This document shows positions 1 through 8,518 of a stretch of DNA of 64,000 nt, one piece after another (the stretch's first letter is position 1; each line of letters starts with the position of its first letter). The position numbers and the translations under genes are program-made. The stretch covers positions 1-64,000 of the forward strand of contig DASPTU010000003.1 of NCBI GenBank assembly GCA_035623255.1. The letters run 5' to 3'. A model generated the notes under the pieces. It was given only the letters and a program-made list of their open reading frames with translations, did not search any database and had not been told where the DNA came from. The DNA is from JAFAGX01 sp035623255. Lineage in GTDB: Bacteria > Acidobacteriota > Terriglobia > Terriglobales > Acidobacteriaceae.

Positions 1-2097
1 TTCGGTGACCCGGAGAAAGGCTTCGCCGAAGCTGACCACATTGCTGAAGCCCGGTTCATCGCCAATGAAGTGACCCACGCTGCGATGGAGCCGCACTCCA
101 CGCTCGCGGCATTCGAGATCGATTCGCAAACCGGAAAGCCAGGAAGACTGACCGTCTGGTCCTCCACGCAGGTTCCTTACTACCTGCAGCACAAACTATC
201 GCTGGTGCTCGACATGCCCATGGCGCAGATTCGCGTGATCAAGCCGCTGGTGGGCGGCGGCTTCGGAGGAAAGAGCGAGGTCATCCCGCTGGAGATTATC
301 GCGGCGGTGACCGCTCGAAAGGCTCGCGCCCCGGTAAAGATCACCTACAGCCGCGAGGAAGTGTTCTGGGCGCACCGCGGGCGTCCGCGCACGATTATCG
401 ATCTGAAAACCGGCGTAAAAAACGACGGCGGGATCACCGCAGTGAAAGCACAAGTCATCCAGGACGGCGGCGCCTATTGCTCGTACGGCGTTGTCACCAT
501 TCTTTACTCGGGGGCGCTGCTGGGCGCGTTATATGACATCAACCATATCCAGTACGACGGCTATCGCGTGCTGACGAACAAGCCGGCCTGTGGCGCCATG
601 CGCGGTCACGGGACGGTGAACGTGCGGTTCGCTTTCGAGTCGCAACTGGATGAACTCGCCGCAAAGATCGGCATGGATCCTGCCGCGATTCGGCGCCGCA
701 ATCTGCTCAAGCCGCCAACCATCACCGTGAATGGCTTGCGTGTTCAGAGTTACGGATTACCCGATTGCATCGACCAGGTTGTGCAGCGCTCCGGCTGGTC
801 ACGGCGCAAAGGCAATCTGCCCAAGGGCCGCGGCTTGGGAATTGCCTGCAGTCACTACGTCAGTGGAGCGGCAAATTCCATCATCCGCTCCGACATGCCG
901 CATTCCACGGTTAACATCAAGATTGATCGCGACGGCGGCGTGGTCGTGTACACGGGCGCATCAGAAATCGGGCAAGGCTCGGACACCATGACCGCCCAGA
1001 TTGCCGCCGAGACTCTGGGATGTTCCCTGAGCCGGGTCAAGGTTGTCGCTGCCGATACCGACCTAACGCCCATCGACATCGGGTCCTACTCCAGTCGTGT
1101 CACCTTCATGGCCGGAAATGCGACCTTGCGCGCTGCGCAAGAAATCAGGAAGCAGATTGCATCGGCAGCAGCCCGCAAAATGAATTGCACCCCCGAAGAC
1201 CTCGTGTTTCGCGACGACTCTGTATCCCGGACGAATGGCCTCGTAGGGACCGCCGTCTCAGGCCGTCCAGCCGACCAAAACCTGGCTCCGTCTGTCTCCG
1301 GCCGCGTTGAAGGCCAGATTCTGCGTGGATCACTGCAGCAGAAGCGCAAAGAGGAAGCCCCGAAAGATCGGATGACGTTCGAAGAGGCAGTGGTCGCCGC
1401 AATCGATTTTCACGGCGCCCTCACCGGAACCGGATCCTATGCGCCTCCTGCCGAAGCTCGCGGCGGCAAGCACAAAGGCGGCGGAGTTGGTCCTTCGCCG
1501 GCATACTCCTACTCGGCGCAGGTTGCAGAGGTCAGCGTCGATAAAGAGACCGGCGAAGTCGCAGTGCACAAAGTGTGGGCAGCGCATGATTGTGGCCGAG
1601 CTTTGAACCCGGTTTCGGTGGAAGGACAGATCATCGGGTCGGTCTGGATGGGCATGGGGCAGGCGCTGACCGAGGAGATGATCTGGAAAGACGGCCTGCT
1701 GATGAATCCCGGCCTGCTCGAATATCGGAGCCCCTCAGCAGTGGAATCGCCCGAAGTCGAGCCCATCATCGTAGAAAGCATCGATCCTGAGGGTCCGTTC
1801 GGCGCGAAAGAATGCAGCGAAGGTTCACTCGCTGCGACGATCCCAGCCATTGCCAACGCGATCTACGACGCAGTTGGTGTCCGCCTCCATGAATCTCCGT
1901 TTACCCCGGAGAGAGTTCTCGCTGCACTGCGCACGAAAAAAGCGCAAAAGAAACTGAACTTGACCGAAGGGGTTGATCCAACCTCTCCCACGACATTCCG
2001 TGAGCACGGGGGATCACTATGGTTTCGTGGCAAGGGCCCCAAGCGTCATGCTCTGGATCCCTCGCACAGAAGCGTGCAACCGGGAGGCGATGATTGA
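1..2097 (+). CDS. Molybdopterin-binding large subunit of a xanthine oxidase-family enzyme, 4-hydroxybenzoyl-CoA reductase alpha-like (5' end outside window)
   Basis: The reading frame is open from base 1, so the gene begins upstream; 698 residues are visible. The protein is the Mo-cofactor subunit of a xanthine oxidase-family hydroxylase. Visible family features are the GGGFGGKSE loop near the N-terminal end of the visible part, the GAMRGHG segment, and a C-terminal GPFGAKECSEG segment that contains the likely active-site Glu region. The latter resembles the GAKExSEG form of 4-hydroxybenzoyl-CoA reductases more than the GAKGVGE form of xanthine dehydrogenase. The stop overlaps the next gene by four bases (TTGA), so the two are translationally coupled. 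The partner gene's iron-sulfur loop supports the reductase-like assignment. The physiological substrate is inferred, not shown. A small 2Fe-2S subunit would be expected upstream, outside the window. Confidence 0.85.
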   Translation, partial: FGDPEKGFAEADHIAEARFIANEVTHAAMEPHSTLAAFEIDSQTGKPGRLTVWSSTQVPYYLQHKLSLVLDMPMAQIRVIKPLVGGGFGGKSEVIPLEIIAAVTARKARAPVKITYSREEVFWAHRGRPRTIIDLKTGVKNDGGITAVKAQVIQDGGAYCSYGVVTILYSGALLGALYDINHIQYDGYRVLTNKPACGAMRGHGTVNVRFAFESQLDELAAKIGMDPAAIRRRNLLKPPTITVNGLRVQSYGLPDCIDQVVQRSGWSRRKGNLPKGRGLGIACSHYVSGAANSIIRSDMPHSTVNIKIDRDGGVVVYTGASEIGQGSDTMTAQIAAETLGCSLSRVKVVAADTDLTPIDIGSYSSRVTFMAGNATLRAAQEIRKQIASAAARKMNCTPEDLVFRDDSVSRTNGLVGTAVSGRPADQNLAPSVSGRVEGQILRGSLQQKRKEEAPKDRMTFEEAVVAAIDFHGALTGTGSYAPPAEARGGKHKGGGVGPSPAYSYSAQVAEVSVDKETGEVAVHKVWAAHDCGRALNPVSVEGQIIGSVWMGMGQALTEEMIWKDGLLMNPGLLEYRSPSAVESPEVEPIIVESIDPEGPFGAKECSEGSLAATIPAIANAIYDAVGVRLHESPFTPERVLAALRTKKAQKKLNLTEGVDPTSPTTFREHGGSLWFRGKGPKRHALDPSHRSVQPGGDD

Positions 2098-3077
2098 GTC
2101 TCCCCGACTTCAAGCTTCTCCAACCCCGAACCATTGCAGAAGCTATTGACCATCTATCAAAATACGGCAGCAACCTCCGCATCCTCGCCGGCGGTACCGA
2201 CCTCATCCCCTCCATGCAGCAAAAGCTGTTCGAGCCGGAATATGTACTCGACATTCGCCAGATCTCGGAGTTGAAGGGAATTCGTGAGAAGCAGGGAAGT
2301 GGCGTCGAGATCGGCGCCCTTACCACGCTAACCTCAATCGAGCAGTCCCAGCTCTTGCGCCACAGATATCCGGTCCTGACCGAGGCCGCGGCGACCGTCG
2401 CCTCGCCCATCCTGCGTAACATGGGCACGATCGGCGGCAACATCTGCCTGGACACGCGTTGTCTCTGGTACAACCAGTCGCTCACGTGGCGAAAAGCTTG
2501 CGGTTTTTGCATAAAGAAAGACGGAGACCTCTGCCACGTCGCGCCCGGTGGGGCCAAGTGCTGGGCGGCCTTTTCCGGCGACACCCCTCCCGCGTTGTTG
2601 TGCTTGAATGCTGAAGTGGAAATCCTAAGTCCATCCGGCGCGCGACGCGTATCGTTGCGCGAGTTTTATACCGGCCTCGGAGATAACTATCGTCGGCTCC
2701 AGCCGCACGAATTGCTCACGCGACTATTTCTGCCCGAGTCGACCTCTGGTTATCAAGGTGTTTATCGTAAGCTGAGAGTTCGCGGTTCGATCGACTATCC
2801 CCTGGCCGGAGTCGCCGTGGTGATGAAGCGGTCAAACGGCCGGATCGCGGATGCACGCGTCGCGATAACAGCGGTGAATCCCGCGCCGATTCTGGTAAAA
2901 GGGGCAAGTGAAGCGCTAAAAGGAAAAGTGTGGAGCGAGGAACTGGCCGACGCAGTCGGCGAGATGGCTACGAAATCTGCCAAGCCGCTCACCACGTCTG
3001 CGCTCACGCCTGAATACCGCCGCGAAATGATTCGCGTATTCACCAAAAGGGCGCTGCTGGCAGCAGCAAATAACTGA
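2094..3077 (+). CDS. FAD-binding subunit with extra [4Fe-4S] loop, 4-hydroxybenzoyl-CoA reductase beta-like (HcrB-like)
   Basis: This 327-residue protein is the FAD subunit of a molybdenum hydroxylase. It has the FAD-binding LAGGTDLIPSM motif at about residues 31-41 and GTIGGNICLDTR at about 111-122. Directly after comes an insertion with cysteines at 118, 123, 136, 139, 147 and 156. Ordinary xanthine dehydrogenase and CoxM-type FAD subunits lack it. In 4-hydroxybenzoyl-CoA reductase the equivalent loop binds a [4Fe-4S] cluster; C123, C139, C147 and C156 have the expected spacing. The start is TTG at 2094, overlapping the upstream stop, with GGGAGG at 2082-2087 as ribosome binding site. It forms the electron-transfer partner of the upstream subunit. 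Confidence 0.87.
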   Translation: MSLPDFKLLQPRTIAEAIDHLSKYGSNLRILAGGTDLIPSMQQKLFEPEYVLDIRQISELKGIREKQGSGVEIGALTTLTSIEQSQLLRHRYPVLTEAAATVASPILRNMGTIGGNICLDTRCLWYNQSLTWRKACGFCIKKDGDLCHVAPGGAKCWAAFSGDTPPALLCLNAEVEILSPSGARRVSLREFYTGLGDNYRRLQPHELLTRLFLPESTSGYQGVYRKLRVRGSIDYPLAGVAVVMKRSNGRIADARVAITAVNPAPILVKGASEALKGKVWSEELADAVGEMATKSAKPLTTSALTPEYRREMIRVFTKRALLAAANN

Positions 3078-3186
3078 TCCCTCGTTCTTCTTTCTGAGCA
3101 GAGTTGAAGAATCTCTGCCATGCTCGAGGGCCTATCGTCTAACACCTGCTAGAATTCGTGCGAAAGGTCAACGAACCACAACTCCC

Positions 3187-4029
3187 TTGATCACCGACTG
3201 CCATATTCATATCCAGCCCATCGAGATGTTCAAGCCTGAGGCCTTGGAACTAATGAAGAGAAAGCGGCCCAATTACCTGCAGATTGTCGAATTCTGCCGC
3301 TCACCAAAGGCTTTCCTGCGCTATCTCGACCAGAGCGGTATTGATCGGGCCGTACTCATCAATTATGTCGCTCCGGAGGTCATCGGCTTCACTAGTGGTG
3401 TAAACCAGTTTGTGGCTGACTACGTTAAAGAGAATCCGCGGCGATTGATTCCCTGCGGCAGCCTGCATCCGCGCCACACCACCAACATCATGGCCGATGT
3501 CGAGCAGCTTCTCCGCCTCGGCATTCGCATGATTAAGATTCACCCTCCTCACCAGCTGCTGTTTCCCAACGATTACCTTACCGGCGTCAAGGAGCTGGAG
3601 ATCATCTACCGCGCGGCAGAGGCCAATGGGATTCCGGTAATGTTTCACACGGGAACGTCAATTTTTCCCGGGGCCCGCAACAAATATGGTGACCCCATCT
3701 ACCTGGACGATGTCGCGGTCGATTTTCCAAAACTCAAGATCCTGCTGGCCCACGGCGGGCGGCCGTTGTGGATGCACACGTCATTTTTCCTCATCCGGCG
3801 TCACCCCAATGTGCTTCTGGATATCAGCGGAATCCCGCCGAAAACTTTATTGCACTATTTTCCGCGGCTGGAGGAGATCGCGCACAAGACTTTATTTGGG
3901 ACCGACTGGCCGGGACCGGGAGTGCCGGACATCAAGCGAAACCTGGAAGAATTTCGCGCGCTGCCGCTGAAAGAAGAAGTGAAGGAGCAGATCCTGAGCC
4001 GCACCGCGCTCGCAATTTGGCCGGCGTAG
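3187..4029 (+). CDS. Amidohydrolase (amidohydrolase_2 / ACMSD-like TIM barrel)
   Basis: The 280-residue protein begins with a metal-binding HIH (ITDCHIHIQP, residues 2-11). It later shows KIHPPH, a VMFHTG histidine on strand 5, an ILLAHGG histidine on strand 6 and a GTDWPGPG aspartate, the usual order for amidohydrolase_2 hydrolases and decarboxylases. The start is TTG at 3187. It follows the hydroxylase genes by 110 bases on the same strand, so it could act on the same aromatic or cyclic compound, but this is inference. The exact reaction (hydrolysis or decarboxylation) cannot be read from the sequence. Confidence 0.8.
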   Translation: MITDCHIHIQPIEMFKPEALELMKRKRPNYLQIVEFCRSPKAFLRYLDQSGIDRAVLINYVAPEVIGFTSGVNQFVADYVKENPRRLIPCGSLHPRHTTNIMADVEQLLRLGIRMIKIHPPHQLLFPNDYLTGVKELEIIYRAAEANGIPVMFHTGTSIFPGARNKYGDPIYLDDVAVDFPKLKILLAHGGRPLWMHTSFFLIRRHPNVLLDISGIPPKTLLHYFPRLEEIAHKTLFGTDWPGPGVPDIKRNLEEFRALPLKEEVKEQILSRTALAIWPA

Positions 4030-4048
4030 CAGTTCCCAGTCTGTCGAC

Positions 4049-4078
4049 TTGTCATTCCGCGGAGCTTCAGCGACGACG
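4049..4078 (+). repeat. Divergent copy of the dispersed GTCATCC-type 3' repeat
   Basis: GTCATTCCGCGGAGC starts at 4051, 21 bases after the amidohydrolase stop codon, and resembles the GTCATCC(C/T)GAG element found after other genes in the window. It is a degenerate match and is listed for completeness. Confidence 0.4.
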
Positions 4079-4097
4079 TATCTGCAGTTCTGTAACT

Positions 4098-4703
4098 CTA
4101 TCGCGACGTGAACAGGTGTCCCAGCTTTTCCTTTTTTGTTTTCAAATACTCCTCCGCGTGAACACTGGGCGACACCTCGCAGGGAACTCGCTCCACAACT
4201 TTGATTCCGCCTCGCTCCAGGGCTGCAACCTTGTCGGGATTGTTTGAGAGCAGTCGCACTTCCGAAACCCGAAGCGATTTAAGAATCTGCGCAGGCATGC
4301 CGAACTCGCGCTGATCCGCTTTGAAGCCCAGGCGCTCATTGGCTTCCACCGTGTCCAGGCCGGCATCCTGCAGCTCGTACGCTTGCAGCTTCGCCATAAG
4401 TCCGATCCCACGGCCCTCTTGCTGTTCGTAAATCAACACGCCCCCGCCTTCGGAAGCGATCATCGACAGCGCCAATTCGAGCTGTTGCCGGCAATCACAG
4501 CGCAGCGAGCCGAAAACGTCCCCCGTGAGGCATTGGGAATGTACCCGCACCAGCGGAGGCGAAGAATGAATGTTACCCATGACCAGGGCCACACTCTCCT
4601 CGGTGCGCCCATTGAAGTCCCCGCGGAATCCAAAAATTCGAAAGTTGCCCCAGCGGGTAGGGAAGTCGGCGGACGCAATCTGCTGAACAGCCTCAGAAGT
4701 CAC
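4098..4703 (-). CDS. ribA: GTP cyclohydrolase II
   Basis: RibA catalyses the first step of riboflavin synthesis, opening GTP to a diaminopyrimidine phosphate. The protein shows the zinc-binding CLTGDVFGSLRCDC segment, the LIYEQQEGRGIGL active-site loop and the C-terminal LLSNNPDK motif. The frame is open to 4826 with possible ATGs there and at 4742. GTG at 4703 gives 201 residues, close to the usual length of about 196, and the right distance to the conserved PTRWGNF segment. A perfect TATAAT lies six bases upstream of this GTG, so the longer forms would start upstream of the transcript. It is a stand-alone RibA without a fused RibB domain. Confidence 0.92.
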   Translation of the reverse strand: MTSEAVQQIASADFPTRWGNFRIFGFRGDFNGRTEESVALVMGNIHSSPPLVRVHSQCLTGDVFGSLRCDCRQQLELALSMIASEGGGVLIYEQQEGRGIGLMAKLQAYELQDAGLDTVEANERLGFKADQREFGMPAQILKSLRVSEVRLLSNNPDKVAALERGGIKVVERVPCEVSPSVHAEEYLKTKKEKLGHLFTSR

Positions 4704-4709
4704 ACGAAC

Positions 4710-4715
4710 ATTATA
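4710..4715 (-). promoter_or_regulatory. -10 box of ribA, abutting the start codon
   Basis: Perfect TATAAT on the minus strand, six bases before the GTG start at 4703. Transcription would begin at or next to the start codon, giving a leaderless mRNA. No good -35 hexamer is seen at 16-18 bases. Confidence 0.6.
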
Positions 4716-4737
4716 GCGGCCTCTCCCCTTACTGCTC

Positions 4738-4800
4738 GTCATCCCGAGCGGAGGACCTCCTTTACTTGCGACGAGGTTCGCAGTCGAGAGGCCTGCTTTT
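4738..4800 (+). repeat. Dispersed GTCATCCCGAG repeat copy
   Basis: GTCATCCCGAG occurs at 4738-4748 and is followed by a GGAGGACCTCC-like palindromic stretch and GC-rich tail. It lies between the minus-strand rhomboid gene and ribA. Of the copies in this window it is the one that does not read outward from a stop codon in the sense direction. Confidence 0.6.
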
Positions 4801-4812
4801 GAGCCCTTTCCT

Positions 4813-5529
4813 CTACCACGAGGCATACCGATACCTTCTCGGTCGCTCCGGCATGAGCTTGATCAAGAGAATTCCGGCGACAAACCCGCCCACGTGCGCC
4901 CAAAAGGCAACGCCACCCGTCGTCTGGCTCGCGCCTGCAATCGAAGTCGCGGTGCCGCTCAGAAACTCCAGCACGAACCAATACCCCAGGAACACCCAGG
5001 CCGGCAGCCACCAGAAGGTGACGAACACGATCAGAAAGACCAGCGTCAACACCCGTGCTCGGGGATACAGCACGAAATACGCGCCCATCACGCCCGCGAT
5101 CGCCCCGCTCGCTCCGATGGTTGGCTGGCTCGACGAAGCCTCGAGCAGAATGTACGCAATCGCGGCCGCGGCGCCGCTCAGCAGATAAAACACCAGATAC
5201 TTCACATGGCCCAGATAATCTTCGACATTGTCGCCAAAGATCCACAAGAACCACATATTACCGATGATGTGCAGCCAGCCGCCATGCAGAAACATCGAGG
5301 TCAGGATCGTGAGCGACAATCCTGGCAGCGCGTAATTTGATGGGCCCGCGATTGCGCGCTCAAAACGCCGCGGCACCACGCCAAACTCGTAAATCAGGCC
5401 GTTCAGCGCGCGACGGTTCTCCGCTACCACCCATAATTCAAACAAAAACACCACCACATTCAGCGCGATAAGAAAATACGTCACATACGGCGTGCTGTAG
5501 CGCGGGGCATCGTCACGAATGGGAATCAT
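4813..5529 (-). CDS. Rhomboid-family intramembrane serine protease
   Basis: A 238-residue membrane protein with six or seven hydrophobic segments. The rhomboid active site is intact: GASGA with Ser141 and the AHVGG histidine (His212). HGGWLHIIGNMWFLW (about residues 82-96) supplies the conserved His and Asn of the oxyanion region. Such proteases cleave membrane-spanning segments within the inner membrane. The first methionine precedes the first membrane segment directly, giving a normal short cytoplasmic N-terminus. The gene lies upstream of ribA on the same strand with a repeat between, and is divergent from truB. Its substrate is unknown. Confidence 0.92.
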   Translation of the reverse strand: MIPIRDDAPRYSTPYVTYFLIALNVVVFLFELWVVAENRRALNGLIYEFGVVPRRFERAIAGPSNYALPGLSLTILTSMFLHGGWLHIIGNMWFLWIFGDNVEDYLGHVKYLVFYLLSGAAAAIAYILLEASSSQPTIGASGAIAGVMGAYFVLYPRARVLTLVFLIVFVTFWWLPAWVFLGYWFVLEFLSGTATSIAGASQTTGGVAFWAHVGGFVAGILLIKLMPERPRRYRYASW

Positions 5530-5533
5530 GCGG

Positions 5534-5638
5534 GCTTACGGATTTGATAATTTTGTAAATCGAGTAAATTTGTTATCGGATTGCGGGTATTGTTAAGTCC
5601 GTTGGCAAACCGTCAATCTGCTAATTACAAGTTACCAA
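5534..5638. repeat. AT-rich imperfect inverted repeat between rhomboid and truB
   Basis: This divergent intergenic region is far more AT-rich than its surroundings. GGATTTGATAATTTTGTAAA near 5538 is matched in inverted orientation by CTAATTACAAGTTACCAAAT ending near 5638. A second region with the same words (AATTTGTAATT, AAATTAC) lies at 9590-9680. Promoters for both flanking genes must lie here too. Confidence 0.45.
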
Positions 5639-5644
5639 ATCCCT

Positions 5645-6544
5645 GTGAACGGCGTCGTCATTATCGATAAACCCGCAGGCCTGACCTCGCATGACGTGGT
5701 CAACCAAGTGCGGCATATGCTGCATGAGCGCTCCGTCGGCCATTTGGGCACGCTCGATCCGCTGGCGACTGGTGTTCTCCCCCTAGTCGTTGGCAACATG
5801 ACGCGCCTCGCCCAGTTCTATACGTCGTCCGAAAAAACTTACGAGGGCGTGATCCGCTTTGGTTTCGCCACCGACACCTATGACGCCGAAGGTCAGCCCG
5901 TCGGCGCTGTGCAATCGGTCAGCTTGTTACTGGAGCAAGTTCGCCAACTTGCGGCCCATTTTCGCGGCGTCATCCAGCAGATGCCGCCGCCCTTCTCAGC
6001 CAAAAAGATTCACGGCGTGCCCGCCTACAAACTGGCCCGCAAGCAGAAGGCATTCACGCTCAAACCCGTGCAGGTGGAGATCAAGGAATTCGAAATCCTG
6101 ACCGCGGAAAATGAACGCGCCACCTTTCGCGCGCGGGTGGCTTCGGGCACTTACATGCGATCGGTTGCCCACGACATGGGCCAGCACATGGGCTGCGGCG
6201 CTCACCTCGAGTCGCTGCGGCGAACGGGGCTCGCCGAATTCGGCCTCGCCGATGCCCATACGCTCGACGAGCTGGCAGTCGCCGTCACCAATGATTCGGC
6301 AGAAGACCTTTTCGTGCATCCACGAAGAATTCTGCCCGACCTGCCTTGCGTCACCGCCACCGAAGAAATGTCTGCGCGCATTCGCTCCGGCCGCACCGTC
6401 AACCTCCCCGAACTCTCCCGCGCCCGGGAGGTCAAGGTGTTCCACGGACAGAGTGAACTGATTGCCATCGCCACTCGCGTTGCCGGCACCTTGTTTCATC
6501 CTAAAATCGTTCTTGGCGTGCAGCCGCAAACCGCCGACCGCTAG
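5645..6544 (+). CDS. truB: tRNA pseudouridine(55) synthase
   Basis: TruB makes pseudouridine 55 in the T-loop of tRNAs. The 299-residue protein has the family N-terminus (NGVVIIDKPAGLTSHDVV) and the catalytic motif GHLGTLDPLATG with Asp38. Downstream are the conserved YEGVIRFG and SGTYMRSVAHDMG segments. A C-terminal extension of about 70 residues probably forms the PUA-like RNA-binding domain. The start is GTG at 5645. In many bacteria truB follows rbfA; here it stands alone and is divergent from a rhomboid gene. Confidence 0.95.
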   Translation: MNGVVIIDKPAGLTSHDVVNQVRHMLHERSVGHLGTLDPLATGVLPLVVGNMTRLAQFYTSSEKTYEGVIRFGFATDTYDAEGQPVGAVQSVSLLLEQVRQLAAHFRGVIQQMPPPFSAKKIHGVPAYKLARKQKAFTLKPVQVEIKEFEILTAENERATFRARVASGTYMRSVAHDMGQHMGCGAHLESLRRTGLAEFGLADAHTLDELAVAVTNDSAEDLFVHPRRILPDLPCVTATEEMSARIRSGRTVNLPELSRAREVKVFHGQSELIAIATRVAGTLFHPKIVLGVQPQTADR

Positions 6545-6667
6545 CGTGCACCACGTTTCGCTCGTTTCGAAACATGAGACCGCGACCAGGCGCAATCCCG
6601 GTAAAGCTTTGCCGTCTCGTCCTCGCGTCACTGCGCACGAGCAATTGCCGGAGTAGGATGTTCTCCC

Positions 6668-7390
6668 ATGAGCTTTCTCAACTGCTACCAGGACGCCGCT
6701 CGGGCCGACGCCTACGCCACGCTCTCCTTCAAAAACACCTATTACCTCGCCTATCGCGACTTGCCCGCAATCATCCAGCAACAAGTCAAGGGTTTCAAGG
6801 CGGTCGACTTCGGATGTGGCACCGGCCGCTCAACTCGTTTTCTCCGCCAACTCGGCTTCGAAGTCACCGGCGTCGACACCGCCGAAGACATGATCCGCAA
6901 GGCCCGGGAGATCGACCCTTCCGGCGACTATCGCCTGGTCCCCGGCGACGATTTCAGCAGTTTGGACGCGGCGGGCTACAACCTGGTGCTTTCCGCTTTC
7001 ACCTTCGACAACATCGAAGGCAGGGACACCAAGGTGCATCTTTTTCGCGCCCTTCGAGATTTGCTCGCCGCTGACGGCAAGATCGTCCACATCGTCTCCA
7101 CGCCCGAAATCTACACCCACGAGTGGGCATCGTTCTCGACCAGGGATTTTCCGGAAAATCGCCGATGCCGCTCCGGGGACAAGGTGAAGATCATCGTGAC
7201 CGACCACGCCGACCGCCGCCCGGTCGAGGACATTCTCTGGACCGGCGAATCCTACAGGGAAGTCTTTGCCTCCGCCGGACTCACCGCAGTGATCAAGTAC
7301 GAACCCCTGGCCACCGGTGGCGAAGCCTATCCCTGGGTCAATGAAACCCGCATCGCCCCCTGGGCCATTTACGTTCTCAAAGCCGCCTGA
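6668..7390 (+). CDS. Class I SAM-dependent methyltransferase
   Basis: The 240-residue protein carries the Rossmann-type SAM-binding motif VDFGCGTGRSTRFL (about residues 46-59). The acidic end of strand 2 (VTGVDTAEDMI) and a motif IV-like YNLVLSAFTFDNI follow. It belongs to the large methyltransferase_11/25 group acting on small molecules. Neither operon context nor substrate-binding residues identify the acceptor. It follows truB by 123 bases and is probably transcribed separately. The ATG at 6668 has only a weak upstream ribosome binding site. Confidence 0.85.
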   Translation: MSFLNCYQDAARADAYATLSFKNTYYLAYRDLPAIIQQQVKGFKAVDFGCGTGRSTRFLRQLGFEVTGVDTAEDMIRKAREIDPSGDYRLVPGDDFSSLDAAGYNLVLSAFTFDNIEGRDTKVHLFRALRDLLAADGKIVHIVSTPEIYTHEWASFSTRDFPENRRCRSGDKVKIIVTDHADRRPVEDILWTGESYREVFASAGLTAVIKYEPLATGGEAYPWVNETRIAPWAIYVLKAA

Positions 7391-7395
7391 CCTCT

Positions 7396-7440
7396 TGTCA
7401 TCCTGAGGAAGCGGAATTGTTCGCACGCCACTCCTAAGTG
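7396..7440 (+). repeat. Dispersed GTCATCCTGAG repeat copy after the methyltransferase stop
   Basis: TTGTCATCCTGAGGAAGCGG begins six bases after the stop codon of the methyltransferase gene, reading in the sense direction of that gene. It belongs to the same family as the copies near 22445, 22967 and 27045. Confidence 0.6.
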
Positions 7441-7454
7441 GGGTAGTCAGAAGC

Positions 7455-7482
7455 CCCGCCCTTCGCTTCGCGATAGGATGGG
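7455..7482 (-). repeat. 28-base dispersed repeat, copy 1
   Basis: The minus strand reads CCCATCCTATCGCGAAGCGA followed by AGGGCGGG. The plus strand at 53015-53042 has the same 28 bases with one difference (A to G at position 4). Both copies are intergenic, close to the 3' end of a gene. Confidence 0.7.
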
Positions 7483-7610
7483 CTATCGCGTCTAATGTCC
7501 GATAACAAGTATTATGTAAAACGCGAGAAATCGCCCGCCAATCCCGCTCCAGCCCAGTTACTGTCCGGCCCTGCCGTCGCTTTTGTACTCTAGTCATATC
7601 GAAGTGAGCT

Positions 7611-8516
7611 ATGTCCTCCCCCGCACTATCGTCGACACGTCCTCACTCCAACTGGATTGTTACCTTCCTTGAAGGCGGATTGGCCTTGCTCGCAGTCGGA
7701 GTCGTGCTGCTCTACCTCAACCCGTTCTGGCACCTGAACGAAACCGGATTTCTCGATCCGCGAGTGCACTGGTGGAACTACATGGCCGAAGGCGCGGCCG
7801 CGCTCGGCCTCCTGCTGCTGGCGGTGGCGCTCGTGGGCTGCCTGGCAGCCCTGGTATCGCGCTGTTTTGCCAGCCGTCCTGCGTGGCCTTATGTCTTGGC
7901 AGGCTTGGCCGTTTGCGCAGCTGTAACCTGGGCCAGCCTCGATGGCTTTACCCGGGATTTCCAGGCCAACTTCGAGTGGAATGCCACCGACGGCTTCAGG
8001 GTGTTTCAAGTACAAGGCTCGCAAGCAAACCCGGTGCCATCACTCGCGTCGGCCAATCTGGCGTGGACATCGATTATCGGCTTGCAGGTCGAGCCGCAAT
8101 TGCGCGGCTACTTTCACCTCATCGATTGGCAGCGGGCCAACGGTCATATCGGCGTCACGGTCGCCAGGATTCTTCCGATCGCGTGGCCGATCGGGCTGGG
8201 CAACGAAGGCGAAACGCTCGAGGATCCGGACGAGACGCCGCTGATGCAGGCTGCCGAAAGAGGCGACCTCAAGGCGGTGGAGCAATTGCTCGTCGCCAAG
8301 CCCGACGTCAATGCCCGTGACCAGGGTGGCGAGACCGCGTTAATTCGCGCCTGCCGCAGCTCGCAGGCGAATCCGGAAGTAGTGAAGGCCCTGCTTGCAG
8401 CCGGCGCCGACATCAATTTCCGCAGCCGCAACGACTATACTGCCCTCGCTTGGGCGACCGCCCGCAACAACACTGCCGTGGTGCAGGTACTGCGGAAGGC
8501 CGGGGCGAAGCCGTAG
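7611..8516 (+). CDS. Membrane protein with C-terminal ankyrin repeats
   Basis: The 301-residue protein has an N-terminal half with about three hydrophobic segments (roughly residues 15-35, 60-80 and 88-108). A linker of about 90 residues follows. The C-terminal region holds about three ankyrin repeats, recognised by DETPLMQAAERGDLKAVEQL, GETALIRACRSS and DYTALAWATARNNTAVVQVL. Ankyrin repeats bind proteins, so this may anchor a partner at the inner membrane. No enzymatic domain is visible. It stands alone between a methyltransferase and, in convergent orientation, the toxin-antitoxin pair. Confidence 0.8.
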   Translation: MSSPALSSTRPHSNWIVTFLEGGLALLAVGVVLLYLNPFWHLNETGFLDPRVHWWNYMAEGAAALGLLLLAVALVGCLAALVSRCFASRPAWPYVLAGLAVCAAVTWASLDGFTRDFQANFEWNATDGFRVFQVQGSQANPVPSLASANLAWTSIIGLQVEPQLRGYFHLIDWQRANGHIGVTVARILPIAWPIGLGNEGETLEDPDETPLMQAAERGDLKAVEQLLVAKPDVNARDQGGETALIRACRSSQANPEVVKALLAAGADINFRSRNDYTALAWATARNNTAVVQVLRKAGAKP

Positions 8517-8518
8517 TC

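Noticed and set aside
1..3077. Plain xanthine dehydrogenase annotation
   Set aside because: The FAD subunit's extra cysteine loop and the GAKECSEG active-site segment fit 4-hydroxybenzoyl-CoA reductase-type enzymes better than xanthine dehydrogenase.
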